Counted from the first letter of the stretch, positions 1-11,129 are shown. The stretch: 64,000 nt of DNA from Gigantopelta aegis (GCF_016097555.1 NC_054699.1:3330293-3394292); one strand, 5' to 3'. Made by a program: numbers and translations. The notes: generated by a model from the letters alone, not told the origin.

Positions 1-1315
1 AACAAGCTGTTTCCTCTAGCCTCCCCCTACATATCAATAACAGGAGGGCTGGAAGTGACTCGGGCTACATTATGGACTCCTCTTGGTGCAGTCGTCCTAC
101 ATTGGAAGAACAAGCTGTTTCCTCTAGCCTCCCCCTACACATCAATAACAGGAGGGCTGGAAGTGACTCGGGCTACATTATGGACTCCTCTTGGTGCAGT
201 CGTCCTACATTGGAAGAACAAGCTGTTTCCTCTAGCCTCCCCTACATATCAATAACGGGAGGGCTGGAAGTGACTCGGGCTACATTATGGACTCCTCTTG
301 GTGCAGTCGTCCTACATTGGAAGAACAAGCTGTTTCCTCTAGCCTCCCCCTACATATCAATAACGGGAGGGCTGGAAGTGACTCGGGCTACATTATGGAC
401 TCCTCTTGGTGCAGTCGTCCTACATTGGAAGAACAAGCTGTTTCCTCTAGCCTCCCCCTACATATCAATAACGGGAGGGCTGGAAGTGACTCGGGCTACA
501 TTATGGACTCCTCTTGGTGCAGTCGTCCTACATTGGAAGAACAAGCTGTTTCCTCTAGCCTCCCCCTACATATCAATAACGGGAGGGCTGGAAGTGACTC
601 GGGCTACATTATGGACTCCTCTTGGTGCAGTCGTCCTATATTGGAAGAACAAGCTGTTTCCTCTAGCCTCCCCCTACATATCAATAACGGGAGGGCTGGA
701 AGTGACTCGGGCTACATTATGGACTCCTCTTGGTGCAGTCGTCCTACATTGGAAGAACAAGCTGTTTCCTCTAGCCTCCCCCTACATATCAATAACGGGA
801 GGGCTGGAAGTGACTCGGGCTACATTATGGACTCCTCTTGGTGCAGTCGTCCTATATTGGAAGAACAAGCTGTTTCCTCTAGCCTCCCCCTACATATCAA
901 TAACGGGAGGGCTGGAAGTGACTCGGGCTACATTATGGACTCCTCTTGGTGCAGTCGTCCTATATTGGAAGAACAAGCTGTTTCCTCTAGCCTCCCCCTA
1001 CATATCAATAACGGGAGGGCTGGAAGTGACTCGGGCTACATTATGGACTCCTCTTGGTGCAGTCGTCCTATATTGGAAGAACAAGCTGTTTCCTCTAGCC
1101 TCCCCCTACATATCAATAACGGGAGGGCTGGAAGTGACTCGGGCTACATTATGGACTCCTCTTGGTGCAGTCGTCCTATATTGGAAGAACAAGCTGTTTC
1201 CTCTAGCCTCCCCCTACATATCAATAACGGGAGGGCTGGAAGTGACTTGGGCTACATTATGGACTCCTCTTGGTGCAGTCGTCCTATATTGGAAGAACAA
1301 GCTGTTTCCTCTGCT
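1..1315. repeat. 108-bp tandem minisatellite, about 12 copies, cut by window start
   Basis: The unit starting AACAAGCTGTTTCC recurs every 108 bases (positions 1, 109 and so on) with very few differences; one copy has lost a single C near 233. As 108 is a multiple of three and the unit has no stop in two plus-strand frames, long overlapping ORFs appear (36-residue repeat with WTPLGAVVL and WKNKLFPLASP). I read these as by-products of the period. The array ends at about 1315 in unrelated sequence; its left edge lies outside the window. Confidence 0.95.
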
Positions 1316-2427
1316 CCCCGTTGATTACCAGGTCCCTATTGCTATGGCTAGTGATATTCAGTGTTGGGCTAGTAAATAACTACTATTAGCATGCCCGACT
1401 GCTAAAATACTACAAGTTATGTCCCAGGCAAATCTCTATCAAATCTTAAAACATTAACTTTTGCCAATAAATACCATAGCACTTCTGGAGGCTATATCTA
1501 ACTAATAAATTCCTAATTATTAAAAACAGTTGTCAAAGCTGCATTTAAGACTATTTCTTAAATGTGAATATGCCAACCCTCCCCCCTCTAATCCAAGGTT
1601 TTTTAGGCTATGTCTCCCTCTTTAGGTGACATCTGATTATTAATATTAGCAAAATTATATTTACTTAAAGTGAGACTAATTAATGTTTAATTGTGATTAG
1701 TACATTTTTTAAATTACTGATCCAATGGCTAGTGCATTTTTATTTTAAAAATCGATTTATAGAAGCCCTGTGATTGCACCCTTAAAATTATTTGTGAATG
1801 TTAGTTGGGCATATAAAGTGAATACAATCTTCTCTTCTCTGAAAATTGATATGTCCTCTTGACTATCACAAAGCGTCTGACCAGGAGAACTCAAACACAA
1901 GGACATTGCGCTTGTCAGAACAGAGTTATCGGTGAGCACAACCCAAGCTAAGGAAATCAAAGAAAGTAAGAAAACAATGAAAGCCTGCACAAGCATGCCC
2001 TGACAATAAAACTATGTGAACAAGGTTTTATAATAGCATGTTTGCCGAATGTAGTTTACAACAGCCGATTTCACAATGAAACAAACAATATCGGTTTTCC
2101 TCCTTTTTAAAAGTGTAATTTCACAAACTGAACAACTATAGTGATTAACGAGAAAACTAGTTGGAACTGATCTATAATGATCAGCTTTCTATCTGTCGGG
2201 TACATAACGTCAGTGTTATTGCACTAAATAAAAAAATGCACATTTAAATAATGTATACAGACGACATGTATATAATCATCAACAAAATATGTCAGAGTAT
2301 ATACTCGAGTACATACAATATTGAATACGTAAATAAAGTCGTCCTTACCCGTCGCACACTTGTTTGTTACAAGTCAGCCGTGAAGAGACTAAATCCATAT
2401 ATTCATTGTATATGCTGAGTGTGCGCT
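1316..2427. other. gene-free AT-rich sequence
   Basis: No recognisable coding, RNA or element structure. A short C-run lies near 1580. Small minus-strand ORFs show no domain. Confidence 0.5.
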
Positions 2428-2605
2428 ACAGCAGATTGTTCTGAATGTGTATATTAAACGCCATATATTACCCGAGATTTGAATCTCATTCGAAATCCAA
2501 TAGCTAACTTGTACTTGTTGCTGGGTAACAAAGTAAGTTAATATCACAAAGGACTGACACAAAGGTTTAACGATATCGAGTTTGATATATATGTAACAGG
2601 TGTAA
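2428..2605. repeat. interspersed repeat, paired with 15545-15705
   Basis: The stretch from TTGTTCTGAATGTGTAT through ATCGAGTTTGATATATA reappears at 15545-15705 in the same orientation with small indels. It is an interspersed repeat of unknown class; no coding content is seen. Confidence 0.8.
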
Positions 2606-2940
2606 TTATTCAATTGAATAGCTTGCACCATCTTGTTAGATCAACCCAAGTTCGTATATTTATTCATAGTCAACTAAGAATAAAACAACTAAACGCGATA
2701 GTCTCAACTCAAGCAATCATTTATTTACAAAATAAAATAATAAATCATTCCTTTATACAACAAAAATAAACATGTGTTTTAACTTTCAGGGCCCTTTTTA
2801 AAACTACATTAAAACAAAAATTAAAGAGCGGTTTTTCTATACCATAACTAAAAAAACCCAAAAAAACAATTATTAAATCCGCTAACCCAACTCCGAAGAG
2901 ATGGGGGAAGCAATGAGTGAAGTTTACTCACCCTCTGCCA
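2606..2940. other. gene-free AT-rich sequence
   Basis: Nothing recognised in this stretch. Confidence 0.5.
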
Positions 2941-3240
2941 ACTCGAAACTAAACCCAGGTCAGGTCAGGTCATAGGGCTTTACGTGCACATTCAGAACAA
3001 GCTGTTGTAGCGCACGCCTGTCCTGGGCGCAAGAGCCGGCCTCGGCCGGCTCCTTCGTCAAGGACAGGAAAGGTGGGGAGGGGGAGGAGGGACCGCCTGC
3101 ACTGGCAGGTGCAAGGGAGCACCAGCAGCCCGACCAAGGTCGGTAGCAGGCGGGGGTGGGGGTGATGGTGCTATGGAATATTTAATGGCGCAAAGTATTA
3201 TGCCAAAGAGAAAAAGTGCGCAAATTTGGTTGAAGAAATT
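2941..3240. other. GC-rich multi-hairpin block
   Basis: It begins with tandem CAGGT steps near 2957-2970. A strong hairpin occupies 3018-3069: outer CCTGTCCT pairs with AGGACAGG, and inner GAGCCGGCC pairs with GGCCGGCTC. Smaller stems follow near 3092-3112 (CCTGC/GCAGG) and 3132-3145 (CGACC/GGTCG). GC content is far above the surroundings. Structured SINE or non-coding RNA are both possible; only one copy is visible here. Confidence 0.5.
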
Positions 3241-3772
3241 GGGCGCAATTTTGAGGTCCCTATTCTAGTGTTTCACAACGGTCTTTCAAGAGCCCCCCTC
3301 CCCACCCCCCCCCCCTGGGATTATAATGAAATACAAGGATGGGGGGGGGGGGGGAGAGTTATACTAGCCTAGCTATCTAATTTGAAGGGTTTTACCCTTG
3401 TAGTGTGAATATTGGTTAAAAAAAGCCTAGTGCTCTAGCATGTTTAAAATGGCCCGATCACAGAGCCACGACAAGAAACCGTTTGTTTTCAGTCGTACTA
3501 ATGTATTCATAATAAATGATACATGGCAAAACTGTAATAAAGTTAAGCCTACTGGAACACCTTGACTTCTAATCAGCGGTTATTGGATGGCAAACGCACA
3601 GTTACATCGACGCATGGTCACATGAAATCTGCTGTCGCCACATGGCTACTCTTTCCAAGTAGCAGCAAGGCATCTTTATGTGCATTTCCCACATCACACA
3701 AACAGGTTAGCACAACCGACGTCCTTTGATGGACCAGTTATGGATCACTGGTTGGGATGGGCGCAATTTTGA
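3241..3772 (-). mobile_element. SINE-like element with 14-bp target site duplication
   Basis: The body (3257-3758) is flanked by GGGCGCAATTTTGA at 3241-3254 and again at 3759-3772, as expected for target-primed insertion. It shares its whole length with 4202-4700 and has the reverse-oriented SINE segments (GTCGCCACATGGCTACTC, GCAAGGCATCTTTATG) seen elsewhere in this window. Internal C-rich and G-rich runs differ between the two copies. Confidence 0.75.
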
Positions 3773-4201
3773 ACGGTCTGTCCAAAAAGAAAATTCCAGA
3801 GCTAGTATAGGTTTTGACATTAATGAATCGAGAGTAGCTCGTTAATTAGACCTCTATGATGCTGTGGTGTCTCCCTAGGTTGCCCATAGGGCCCTTAAAA
3901 GGGCCTGACCGCTTCTGGTCGTGACACGACAACCCAGGTGAGACCCGTGCAATTGTGTAGATTGGGGGTGGGATAGGGTAGGCTGGTATTCTTTTGTCCA
4001 GCTTCCCCTGGGTGCAGTGCAATTGTGTACTCGGAGCCGGTATTCTTTTGCCCATCTCCTTATTGGAGTACGTGCTGGGCCATTAAATGGGGGCGGGTGT
4101 ATTGTTATCATTAGTCAATGCACCCTATGTACTGTTGCGGTTGTGCATGCTATCTGTATGTGAACCCTACTTTGGTGTTAAGGTTGTTCTTATTGTCCTA
4201 A
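3773..4201. other. gene-free sequence between the two SINE-like copies
   Basis: Nothing recognised. Short ORFs on the minus strand (3846-4111) are Pro/Ser-rich with no domain. Confidence 0.45.
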
Positions 4202-4790
4202 GTCCCTATTCTAGTGTTTCACAACGGTCTTTCAAGAGCCCCCCTCCCCCCCCCCCCGGATTATAATGAAATACAAGGATGAGGGGGGGGGGGGGGGTTA
4301 TACTAGCCTAGCTATCTAATTTGAAGGGTTTTACCCTTGTAGTGTGAATATTGGTTTAAAAAAAGCCTAGTGCTCTAGCATGTTTAAAATGGCCCGATCA
4401 CAGAGCCACGACAAGAAACCGTTTGTTTTCAGTCGTACTAATGTATTCATAATAAATGATACATGGCAAAACTGTAATAAAGTTAAGCCTACTGGAACAC
4501 CTTGACTTCTAATCAGCGGTTATTGGATGGCAAACGCACAATTATATCGACGCATGATCACATGAAATCTGCTATCGCCACATGGCTACTCTTTCCAAAT
4601 AGCAGTAAGGCATCTTTATGTGCATTTCCCACATCACACAAACAGGATAGCACAACCGACGTCCTTTGATGAACCAGTTATGGATCACTGGTTGGGATGG
4701 GAAATAATCAAACGGGCCCACTGAGAAGGATCGAACCTTCAGCAAATGGAACCTCAGATAGACGTTCTTGCTATGTCCCGCTCCCTAACT
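4202..4790 (-). mobile_element. SINE-like element, longer copy with tRNA-like head
   Basis: Bases 4202-4700 match 3257-3758. To the right, 4713-4790 looks like a tRNA-derived head on the minus strand, with a B-box-like GGTTCGATCCTT when read in reverse. The first copy lacks this head, so it is probably 5'-truncated. Confidence 0.65.
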
Positions 4791-5139
4791 TGCATAAAAT
4801 CATATCATTTCATTGTATAAATACAGTCGAGTTGCATTTTCCTCGGGTGCTGTTGGGTGAATAATGTTGCAATCTCGTTCACATCTTATATCTTGGTCGT
4901 AATGAATAGTTAGGAGCGCCAAATTAGAAAGGCGTCCCTGTCCCATAGACGCACGTATGTATGTATGTATGTATATAGTCGCCGGAGTGTGCTAAAGCTT
5001 CGCTCACAGTCGCACAAAGTAACCGGTTATGTGCATGCGATCTTTAGCAGAACGAAGATATTAGGAAACATCGTTTTATTATGTAACATTTAGTGAAATA
5101 TCTTAAAATGTCGCTGAAATAAAAGTGTTATTAGTCACT
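4791..5139. other. gene-free sequence with short ATGT tract
   Basis: A tetranucleotide run (ATGT) lies at about 4955-4975. Nothing else is recognised. Confidence 0.5.
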
Positions 5140-5207
5140 CAGTGACGATAACACATTTTAGAGTGAAAATTTAACTATTTCACTCTAAAAATGTGTTATC
5201 GTCACTG
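5140..5207. repeat. perfect-type inverted repeat (foldback), arms about 29 bp
   Basis: CAGTGACGATAACACATTTT at the left arm (5140-5168) is the reverse complement of the right arm (5178-5207) apart from one extra A, with a loop of only about 9 bases. It could be a tiny foldback element or the fused ends of a MITE. Confidence 0.85.
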
Positions 5208-5839
5208 TAGAAAGTTTTATCTTCACTGTAAGAAAGCCAGAACTATTTTGAAGCTGGCATTTAAAAAAACAAAGGTAAATTGCCAAACTTTTATAATAAA
5301 TTCGTGTTTTTTGTCAAATATGATTTATATCTCATCTCGTGAAGTTTGCAACCATATCACACTCGTCACGCTATCCTCTATGTATCAACTGCGCGCAAAA
5401 CTGTCATCATCACGAAATGTGACCGTCACTGAATTAAATTGTGTATATACGCTTCAAAGAAAGAAAGCATAGTTTGAATCTTTAACGATATTTACATGCA
5501 TTTGTGTCTGACCAAAAAAGAAGAACAAATAACTGCAGTTAATCTATGCTTTCACTCTAATCTGTAAACTAACTAATATGGTTATGTTGTCAGTTCAGAC
5601 TGTGTTGACTTTCTATTATCTTGTAATAAAATGCACTTTTAATCTAACTATGCCTTTCTCTTTTTGACTCGTAAATAATACATTATTATTTAACCATACT
5701 GCTATAACTGATTTAGTGATTGAGGAGTCCGACGGGTAGCAAACCCGGCTACGTTATCCCGGTCATTTGGGGACAAAGACTTTTATATGTAAAATCCGAT
5801 TATTTTTTTTTCCATTTGAGCGGAACTCTCAATCCTGCG

Positions 5840-5842
<3 letters not shown>
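5208..5842. other. gene-free AT-rich sequence
   Basis: Short plus-strand ORFs have no domain. Nothing else recognised up to the poly-G run. Confidence 0.45.

Positions 5843-5870
<28 letters not shown>
5843..5870. repeat. poly-G run, about 28 bases
   Basis: An unbroken G homopolymer directly abuts the 5' side of a tyrosine recombinase fragment. Its length is likely to be unstable and may be inexact in the assembly. Confidence 0.9.
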
Positions 5871-5871
5871 A

Positions 5872-6147
5872 GCCACCACAATTCAGGCATTAAACGACTC
5901 CGGTTTTGAACTGAGACACATAATGTATATGACAGGTCACAATAACGAAGCTTCTGTTAGAAGTTATAGCAGAGAATACTCAACAAATCAAAAGAGAGAC
6001 ATGAGCGCAGCTCTGTCACATTTGACAAAAACACCAAATCGACAACTTACACGCGCAAAAACACATACGCCTTCATACGCCTTTCAAGTCAGTCTTCACA
6101 TTCACTTTTCACTAATTCAAATTTTGACAACTGCAATTTTAATATAG
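5872..6147 (+). pseudogene. 3' fragment of a Crypton-type tyrosine recombinase
   Basis: The reading frame right after the poly-G run encodes ATTIQALNDSGFELRHI, then TGHNNEASVRSYS. This matches the C-terminal end of Crypton/DUF3504-type tyrosine recombinases: the GH box and the nucleophile tyrosine (in RSYS) are present. The upstream catalytic Arg and HxxR box are missing, the frame running into poly-G. The family acts as a DNA-cutting recombinase; this piece alone cannot. It is a different family from the recombinase at 50.7-53.1 kb. I regard it as a truncated relic, but an assembly gap at the G-run could hide the rest. Confidence 0.7.
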
Positions 6148-6569
6148 TAATTGATAAATCTTCTAAATAATTTGACGCTCTCCCTTATGTTAATTAGTTT
6201 ACAACAAATCTTCCATTTAAGTATATATATCGTTCAATTCTTAATTAATTATCGTTTGATATTTTGGAAAAAAAGAAATGTTTGCGTTATCAGTTGATGT
6301 TCAGTTATTTAAAATTTTATAACTTTTTATCCACATTTGATTCAGAAAATTAAAATTTATAAAACCTTATGTAAATCATTATAAACAATCGGAAATTTGA
6401 CGAAAAAAACCGAATGTAACTTTCAAAGAGAATTCCCATATATTTGTGTATTGATACAGTTGTAAATCATTGTGGAATAGAGTTCGATTGAGGTTTTTAA
6501 CTTTTTAATATAGTTTGTACAGTGGCAATATAAATCCATTTGGAATTATAAGAACTTAACGTTATATTC
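6148..6569. other. gene-free AT-rich sequence
   Basis: Nothing recognised. Confidence 0.5.
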
Positions 6570-6700
6570 TTGACGTTCATGCGATCATAAACACCAAAAC
6601 CGTTTTACACACTTATGTATAAACGGCTTCGCGCTAACGCGCTACGTCATTCATATAGTGTGTAAAACGGTTTTATTGTTTATCATCGCATGAACGTCAA
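6570..6700. repeat. foldback element, 44-bp arms
   Basis: The left arm 6570-6613 (TTGACGTTCATGCGAT...) is the reverse complement of 6657-6700 with a few mismatches. The 43-base centre contains a second short palindrome around GCGCTAACGCGC. No clear target duplication is seen. Confidence 0.85.
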
Positions 6701-6846
6701 AAATACAAATATCAATTCTTAATTATTATTTTAATGTGTGTGCTATCGTGGTATGTTGATACACGGATTATATGAGTTTTATAAGAGAAAAAAACATAGT
6801 AACATTATCGGCAATAGAATTTGATGGATTGTTGGCAGCTAAACCA

Positions 6847-6905
6847 AGGCCGGATTTAAACCTTGGGGGCCTCGGGCACTTCAGGTTCGGGGGCCCCTCA
6901 ACATA
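6847..6905 (+). repeat. fragment of a GGCCGGATT...GGGGCCCC repeat
   Basis: AAGGCCGGATTTAAA followed by a GGGGGCCCC block resembles the segments at 22739-22795 and 24780-24860 read in reverse, so it is probably one interspersed family. Class unknown. Confidence 0.45.
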
Positions 6906-6976
6906 GAAATTAAATTACATGATAAATAAAAAATATTAATTATATAATTATTAAAATTAGCATATATTACAATTAT

Positions 6977-7305
6977 TTGTGAGCTCCGTGGTCTAGTCAA
7001 TAAGCTGCTGGACAATCAAGCTGACGAAAGTGGTTCAAATCCCGTCAAAGCTGGCTCACACATTCATTCATCTTTCTTATCTATCACCCTCTGCTTATCA
7101 TTCTCATTATCTTAATATAAAAAACTTTCCAATTTCTCCCACGATTTCAATCTGTTTCGACCCTTTCTGTCAGTTTCCTCCGACTCTGTCTTTTGAACTG
7201 TCCACACCATCGCCTACCTGTCTCAACTCCTGTACCCACCTGGCATCCTCGTCCTCTGCTGCTAATAAAGCTGGTCTGACACACGACACTAACTAACGCC
7301 CGCCG
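6977..7305 (+). mobile_element. tRNA-derived SINE, plus strand
   Basis: The head has an A-box-like CCGTGGTCTAGT and a B-box-like GGTTCAAATCCC (7033-7044). The C/T-rich body resembles the reversed sequence of 7306-7700, including a CTGGCAT...GGTCTGAC block. Confidence 0.65.
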
Positions 7306-7700
7306 GTAGTAGGGGTGCATAGTAGGTGGTCACAAGTGCCTCTTAACAATGCCAGACGTAGCTACTGAACACTCCCCGAAGTGGTCAGACTAAGCCCACA
7401 GCTAAAAGCTGATGGGGAATGCCAGGTGTGTGGCATAGATAGCCACAAGAGGCAAGCACCTGTCGCGGTTGGAGAGACAAGGCCTGGGATGTGGAGGTGG
7501 ACAGCGAAAGAAGTTGAAAGATAGGAGTTGCCAGATCGGGAAGAAATGAGATGGAATTCAAAGGAGAGAAAAGAAAGGGGGCAGTGAGATAAAAGATTTC
7601 GTGCTTATATCCAATTAAGGTTCGAACCCTGTACCTACCAGTCTGTAGTCCGATGGCTTGACCACTGCGCCACAATAACAGATCCACCTATGTTGGTCTC
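7306..7700 (-). mobile_element. tRNA-derived SINE, minus strand, convergent with its neighbour
   Basis: Read in reverse, the right end (about 7620-7690) gives a tRNA-like head with A-box TGGCGCAGTGGTCAAG and B-box GGTTCGAACCTT, followed by the same C/T-rich body as the element at 6977-7305. The two copies face each other. Confidence 0.65.
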
Positions 7701-7913
7701 TCGGCATGGTTGCCTCCCCTTGACTACCCATTAAACTACGGCACGAGAGAAAAATCGGCGGTGTAGTTAAACAAAACCTTTTTTAATTTGTTTTATTCTT
7801 TTATACGAACCATGCATAAAGAAAAATAAATAAATAAAAAGCAATAGACCCACAAGACATATTATACAGCCGGGCATATACTAATAATTACACAAAGCTT
7901 CACACGGAAACAA

Positions 7914-8445
7914 GGGGTGGGATCTAGCTTAGGCAGTAGAGCGCTCGCTTGCGCCGGAGGATGGAAATGAAAGAAATGTTTTTATTTAACGACGCACTCA
8001 ACACATTGTATTTACGGTTATATGGCGTCAGACATATGGTTAAGGACCACACAGATATTGAGAGGAAACCCGCCGTCGCCACTTCATGGGCTACTCTTTT
8101 CGATTAGCATAACATGGTAGTGCATAACACAGCCTTTGATATGCCAGTCGTGGTGCGCTGGCTGGAAAGAGAAATAGCCCAATGGGTCCATCGACGGGGA
8201 TCGATCTCAGACCGACCAGCGCGCTTTACCACTGAGCTACGCCCCAAAAGCCAGCCTGTCCCCCAACAAATACTGGAGCCCGTACACTTATGGATGGAAT
8301 CACCTTAGTGGATCCATTGATTGGGTTTTTCACCCGTCCAACCCAGTGCCCCACGACTGGTATACCAAAAACCGTGGTATGTGCAGTCCTGTCTGTGGAA
8401 AAGTGCATATAAAAGATCCCTTGCCAGAAATTAATTTGAAAATAA
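7914..8445 (+). mobile_element. plus-strand SINE interrupted by another SINE
   Basis: The tRNA-like head (GTGGGATCTAGCTTAGGCAG, 7917-7936) breaks off at about 7962. The body resumes at about 8250 with CCATTGATTGGG, GTGCCCCACGACTGGTATAC and TGCATATAAAAGATCC. The interval is filled by a minus-strand SINE. Confidence 0.7.
7966..8248 (-). mobile_element. minus-strand SINE nested in another SINE
   Basis: Read in reverse it runs from a tRNA-like head (GGCGTAGCTCAGTGGTAAAG, GGATCGATCCCCG) through CACGACTGGCATATC to the 3' tail GTGTTGAGTGCGTCGTTAAA. The same tail is found in the minus-strand copies at 56.07 and 57.05 kb. Confidence 0.8.
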
Positions 8446-8522
8446 ATTCCCTACTAAGTGGTTATGGGTTTGAAATCTTTTGAAATTCCACACTGCTTTT
8501 TATGTACTGGGGGGGGGGGGGG

Positions 8523-8812
8523 GGGAGACGTAGTCCAGAGGTAAAGCGCTAGCTTGATGTGCAGTGGGCGTGGCATCGGTCCCTCTCGGTGGGCCCAATA
8601 GGCTATTTCTCGTCCCAACCAGTGCACCACAACTGGTATATCAAAGGCCGTGGTATGTGCTATCCTGTCTGTGGGATGGTGCATATAAAAGATCCTTTGC
8701 TACTAATGGAAAAAAGGTACCGGGCTTCCTCTCTAAGACTATGACAAAATTACTACATGTTTGACATCCAATGTGCTCTAGTGGTGTCGTTAAACAAAAC
8801 AGTTGTTTTTCA
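8523..8812 (+). mobile_element. full-length tRNA-derived SINE
   Basis: The head GTAGTCCAGAGGTAAAGCGC is followed by CCAATAGGCTATTTCTCGTC, ACCACAACTGGTATATC, GTGCATATAAAAGATCC and the tail CTCTAGTGGTGTCGTTAAAC. It is preceded by a 16-base G run. Confidence 0.85.
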
Positions 8813-8935
8813 TGTACTTTGACAACGTTTAAACAGCACTTCTCTTTCTATAATCTTTTTAAAAATAATAAAACTGCATCCATTAATTTTCAATATTTTA
8901 TGGTACGTAATTTTACCCTTTGTAACCTCTGGCAG

Positions 8936-9085
8936 AAACCTTGCTTGCTGCTAATGGAAAAATGTAGCGGGTTTCTTCTTAGACTACTTGTCAAAAACGA
9001 CTTAATATTTGATATCCAGTAGCCTATGATTAATAAATCAATGTGCTTTAGTGGTGACACTGGTAACGTTGAACAAAACACACTT
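8936..9085 (+). mobile_element. 5'-truncated SINE tail
   Basis: Contains TTGCTGCTAATGGAAAAATG, GCGGGTTTCTTC, AGCCTATGATTAATAAATC and GTGCTTTAGTGGTGACAC, the 3' half of the family at 8523-8812. Confidence 0.75.
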
Positions 9086-9500
9086 CAACGATGTAATGAA
9101 TAAATTAGGATTCTGCGTTGTTTCTCGGGAACTTGTCTCGTGCCCGACATGGTTAAAAATAGACACACGCTCACATAACGGAAATACCTGACGTGGATCA
9201 ACGCTGTGTCACATGTAGGAAAATTCCATTGCTAGTTATTAATAGTGACAGGTAATGACTACCACGTTTTGAAAAGGTGTGTACAGTACATCACTTCACA
9301 ACACTGGATTTCTAGTGATCATTTTATTAACACACAACATATTCAAGCCTGCACATTTTTTTATTTTTTTAATTCACCCAGCGAATAGGCAGATCTAAAG
9401 ATATTTTATTAAAATCTCACCCGATATATACACAGTAAAATACACGACAAACATTCTTAATAAAGAGTATTAGAAGTTTTTAAAGAGCTTAGATTATTTC
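9086..9500. other. gene-free sequence with a short repeat block
   Basis: The segment at 9115-9190 (TTTCTCGGGAACTTGTC, GACATGGTTAAAAATAGACA) resembles the start of the duplicated 1.64-kb block at 17.2 and 20.5 kb. Nothing else is recognised. Confidence 0.5.
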
Positions 9501-9503
9501 GCC

Positions 9504-9860
9504 AAGTATTGTAAATTGTGGAAATTGAAAGTGAATGTTTGTAAAACAACAATTGTAGAGTTTGGATCTAAGAGGTATAATGTGAATTTGAAAATAAATA
9601 ATAATAATAATATGGAGATAGTTGAGCAGTACGACTATATAGGTATTGTAATTTTTTTTAAATCAGACATTTCCTCGATGCTAAAACAGCTATAGTGAAT
9701 CGAGCAAAACCGCAATGTATTTACTTAATGTTAGAAATTGTTTTTTACCTGTGGACTTTCAGTTGTTAGTTTTTGATAAAATACTTCATATTCTTACGTA
9801 TATGTGGGGTTTTAGTAATACAGACATGATAGAAAATCTATTATTAAACAAATTAAAGAA
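9504..9860 (+). pseudogene. LINE reverse transcriptase fragment
   Basis: From 9504 the frame reads KYCKLWKLKVNVCKTTIVEF, then GSKRYNVNL and QYDYIGIV. This is the region after the catalytic core of non-LTR reverse transcriptases (W-K-L-x-V-N-x-x-K-T, then YLG-like). Homology seems to continue to about 9860 through changes of frame and stops, so the copy is dead and lacks the N-terminal half. Clade not resolved; an L2/CR1-like or L1-like source is possible. Confidence 0.65.
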
Positions 9861-10145
9861 TATTTGACCAACTGTATCAAACTTGTTACATTTTAGTATC
9901 TGATTCCTCCTAGTGTCTCTTTTATCGCCTTATCAATCATAATTTTAATTTAGAAAATTATCTTGGTTTCTTACAAAGACAATTATCAATTTCTCACAAT
10001 AGTTTGGACTAAAAGTTATTTATTTTTAAGCCGTTTGTTTTCTAATTTGCACATAAATACATGTATAGTGGGTTTTTTGTTTTGGTTTTTTTCCCCAAAA
10101 ACACTTTTACTTTTCTTCTTCAGACAACTCGAACTGAAATTATTT

Positions 10146-10993
10146 ACAGCAACTTTCCTCACCCTCTGGAGATGGTCATCTGAAATAACATTACGAACTA
10201 AGTGTAATACGTGGTCTATAATACGTTTACAACAGCAGCAACTTTCCTCACCCTCTGGAGATGGTCATCTGAAATAATATTACGAACTAAATGTAATACG
10301 TGTTCTATAATACGTTTACAACAGCAGCAACTTTCCTCACCCTCTGGAGATGGTCATCTGAAATAGCATTACGAACTAAGTGTAATACGTGGTCTATAAT
10401 ACGTTTACAACAGCAGCAACTTTCCTCACCCTCTGGAGATGGTCATCTGAAATAGCATTACGAACTAAGTGTAATACGTGGTCTATAATACGTTTACAAC
10501 AGCAGCAACTTTCCTCACCCTCTGGAGATGGTCATCTGATATAGCATTACGAACTAAGTGTAATACGTGGTCTATAATACGTTTACAACAGCAGCAACTT
10601 TCCTCACCCTCTGGAGATGGTCATCTGAAATAGCATTACGAACTAAGTGTAATACGTGGTCTATAATACGTTTACAACAGCAGCAACTTTCCTCACCCTC
10701 TGGAGATGGTCATCTGAAATAACATTACGAACTAAGTGTAATACGTGGTCTATAATACGTTTACAACAGCAGCAACTTTCCTCACCCTCTGGAGATGGTC
10801 ATCTGAAATAGCATTACGAACTAAGTGTAATACGTGGTCTATAATACGTTTACAACAGCAGCAGATTTCCTCACCCTCTGGAGATGGTAGTCTGAAATAA
10901 CATTACGAACTAAGTGTAATACGTGGTCTATAATACGTTTACAACAGCAGCAGATGTCCTCACCCTCTGGAGATGGTCATCTGAAATAGCATT
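10146..10993. repeat. 89-bp tandem array, about 9-10 copies
   Basis: The unit containing CTCACCCTCTGGAGATGGTC recurs every 89 bases (for example 10148, 10237). Copies differ by single bases, such as AATAACATT versus AATAGCATT. The same unit appears three times at 53765-54030, beside the second copy of the neighbouring gene. Confidence 0.92.
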
Positions 10994-11129
10994 ATTTATT
11001 AACCCTGTGGTCACCCATAACGAGAAAAATAGTTTTCATATTTTCTGTGCATGTCTGTGTGAGTGTGTGTGTGTTTTGTGTGTGTGTGCGTGTGTGTGTG
11101 CAGTTGATGGAACTTACCATGTTTTATAT

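Noticed and set aside
72-1379. 435-codon ORF over the 108-bp array
   Set aside because: Openness follows from a period divisible by three; two frames are open at once and no domain is present.
3257-4700. Two copies as LTRs of a small retroelement
   Set aside because: The first copy has its own 14-bp target duplication and the second has a tRNA-like head, so they are separate SINE-like insertions.
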